This document shows positions 63,555-64,000 of a stretch of 64,000 nt of DNA, in pieces. Every line of letters begins with the position of its first letter. Position 1 is the stretch's first letter. Both the position numbers and the translations under genes were made by a program. The notes beneath the pieces are model-generated. The model did not search any database and had not been told where the DNA came from. It worked only from the letters and a program-made list of their open reading frames with translations. Source of the DNA: Cytobacillus depressus (GTDB taxonomy: Bacteria > Bacillota > Bacilli > Bacillales > Cytobacillaceae); assembly GCF_008923245.1 (NCBI RefSeq), contig NZ_WBOS01000007.1, positions 1 to 64,000 on the forward strand, given 5' to 3'.

Positions 63555-64000
63555 TTATAGATAGGCATGCTCGTTTTCTGATCGTTCGTAGCAAACCTCA
63601 CCATTAATAATTGTTTGCTCAATATTGGTGGTCAATAATTCATCCGGTTCGATATCGAAGAGATTTTGCGAATACACGGTCATATCTGCATACTTCCCTC
63701 GCGTTAAAGTTCCCTTTACAGCTTCTTCATTAGTCGCCAATGCACCGCCATACGTAAAGATGCGCAATGCTTCTTCCATTGTTAATTTCTCACTTGGATT
63801 ATAGCCGTCATGTGTGTCGTGTGGAGCACGACGAGTAATCGCAGCATGAATGCCTAGCAAAGGTTCAATAGGTTCAACCGGGGCATCGGATCCGCCTGCA
63901 CACATGATGCCTTCGTCTAGCATTGATTTCCACATATACGTATTGTTTGCACGCTCCCAGCCGATTCGGTCCGCAATCCACGGGAAGTCCCCGACGATAA
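63555..64000 (-). CDS. ytcJ: Amidohydrolase YtcJ C-terminus, cut by window edge
   Basis: The frame is open to the window edge, giving 148 codons of the C-terminal part. It begins IVGDFPWIADRIGWERANNT, then MLDEGIMCAGGSDAPVEP and AAITRRAPHD. GSDAP carries the metal-site aspartate of the amidohydrolase 3 family. The end (GKYADMTVYSQNLF, TIINGEVCYE) is typical of the YtcJ type, which hydrolyse unknown amide or carbamate substrates. The start lies beyond the window. Confidence 0.85.
   Translation of the reverse strand, partial: IVGDFPWIADRIGWERANNTYMWKSMLDEGIMCAGGSDAPVEPIEPLLGIHAAITRRAPHDTHDGYNPSEKLTMEEALRIFTYGGALATNEEAVKGTLTRGKYADMTVYSQNLFDIEPDELLTTNIEQTIINGEVCYERSENEHAYL

Overview
The window comes from a low-GC Gram-positive rod of the Bacillaceae (Bacillus sensu lato). 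The evidence is the odhA-odhB pair, a SAM (S-box) riboswitch before metI-yitJ-metH, a TPP riboswitch before thiT, the yhbD-bacE-bacF cluster, yqzG, yjbI and ytcJ homologues, a HrcA/CIRCE site, strong AAGGAGG-type ribosome sites and many GTG/TTG starts. I see no rRNA, tRNA, CRISPR array or prophage. All family assignments are from recalled family features; no database search was run.

Layout. 1-121: one end of an IS3-type insertion sequence just downstream of odhB. 146-4250: the 2-oxoglutarate dehydrogenase operon (minus). 4596-11434: SAM-riboswitch methionine operon metI-yitJ-metH (plus). 11643-15306: a three-subunit molybdenum hydroxylase (plus). 15330-23216: small genes, including a glutamine-rich protein, yqzG, a zinc ribbon protein, a truncated hemoglobin behind an Fnr-like box, a PlsY paralogue, a secreted beta-propeller protein, a ferritin-like gene broken by a stop codon, a membrane-anchored nuclease and thiT. 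Two copies of a dispersed palindromic repeat lie here. 23578-26710: a short FtsH-like protease and a KinB-like histidine kinase. 26954-29049: bactofilins BacE/BacF with YhbD. 29151-33782: a deacetylase-like protein and the polyamine importer potABCD. 33986-39417: a truncated nucleotide phosphatase, an AI-2E-type permease, htpG with a perfect CIRCE operator, and an SRPBCC protein.

39505-51233 is a catabolic island on the minus strand. A Rieske oxygenase of the quaternary-amine type, an APC permease and a NicA2-like flavin amine oxidase form one block, with a probable CcpA site. The next block holds 3-hydroxyacyl-CoA dehydrogenase, an IclR regulator, a CoA transferase (two subunits), enoyl-CoA hydratase, acyl-CoA dehydrogenase, thiolase and a 2-hydroxyacid dehydrogenase: a complete beta-oxidation cycle with CoA-transferase activation. 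It looks like breakdown of an amine-derived short acid; the substrate is unknown.

51464-55048 is a cystine importer (tcyABC) with a PLP lyase of the cystathionine/methionine gamma-lyase family. 55516-62882 is a second notable unit: ugpCAEB (glycerol-3-phosphate type importer) followed by a beta-CASP metallo-beta-lactamase protein and a cytosolic 5'-nucleotidase, behind four PhoP-like hexamers at 11-bp spacing. I read it as a phosphate-scavenging operon that couples import to breakdown of phosphoester or nucleic-acid material. The window ends in a partial ytcJ-type amidohydrolase.
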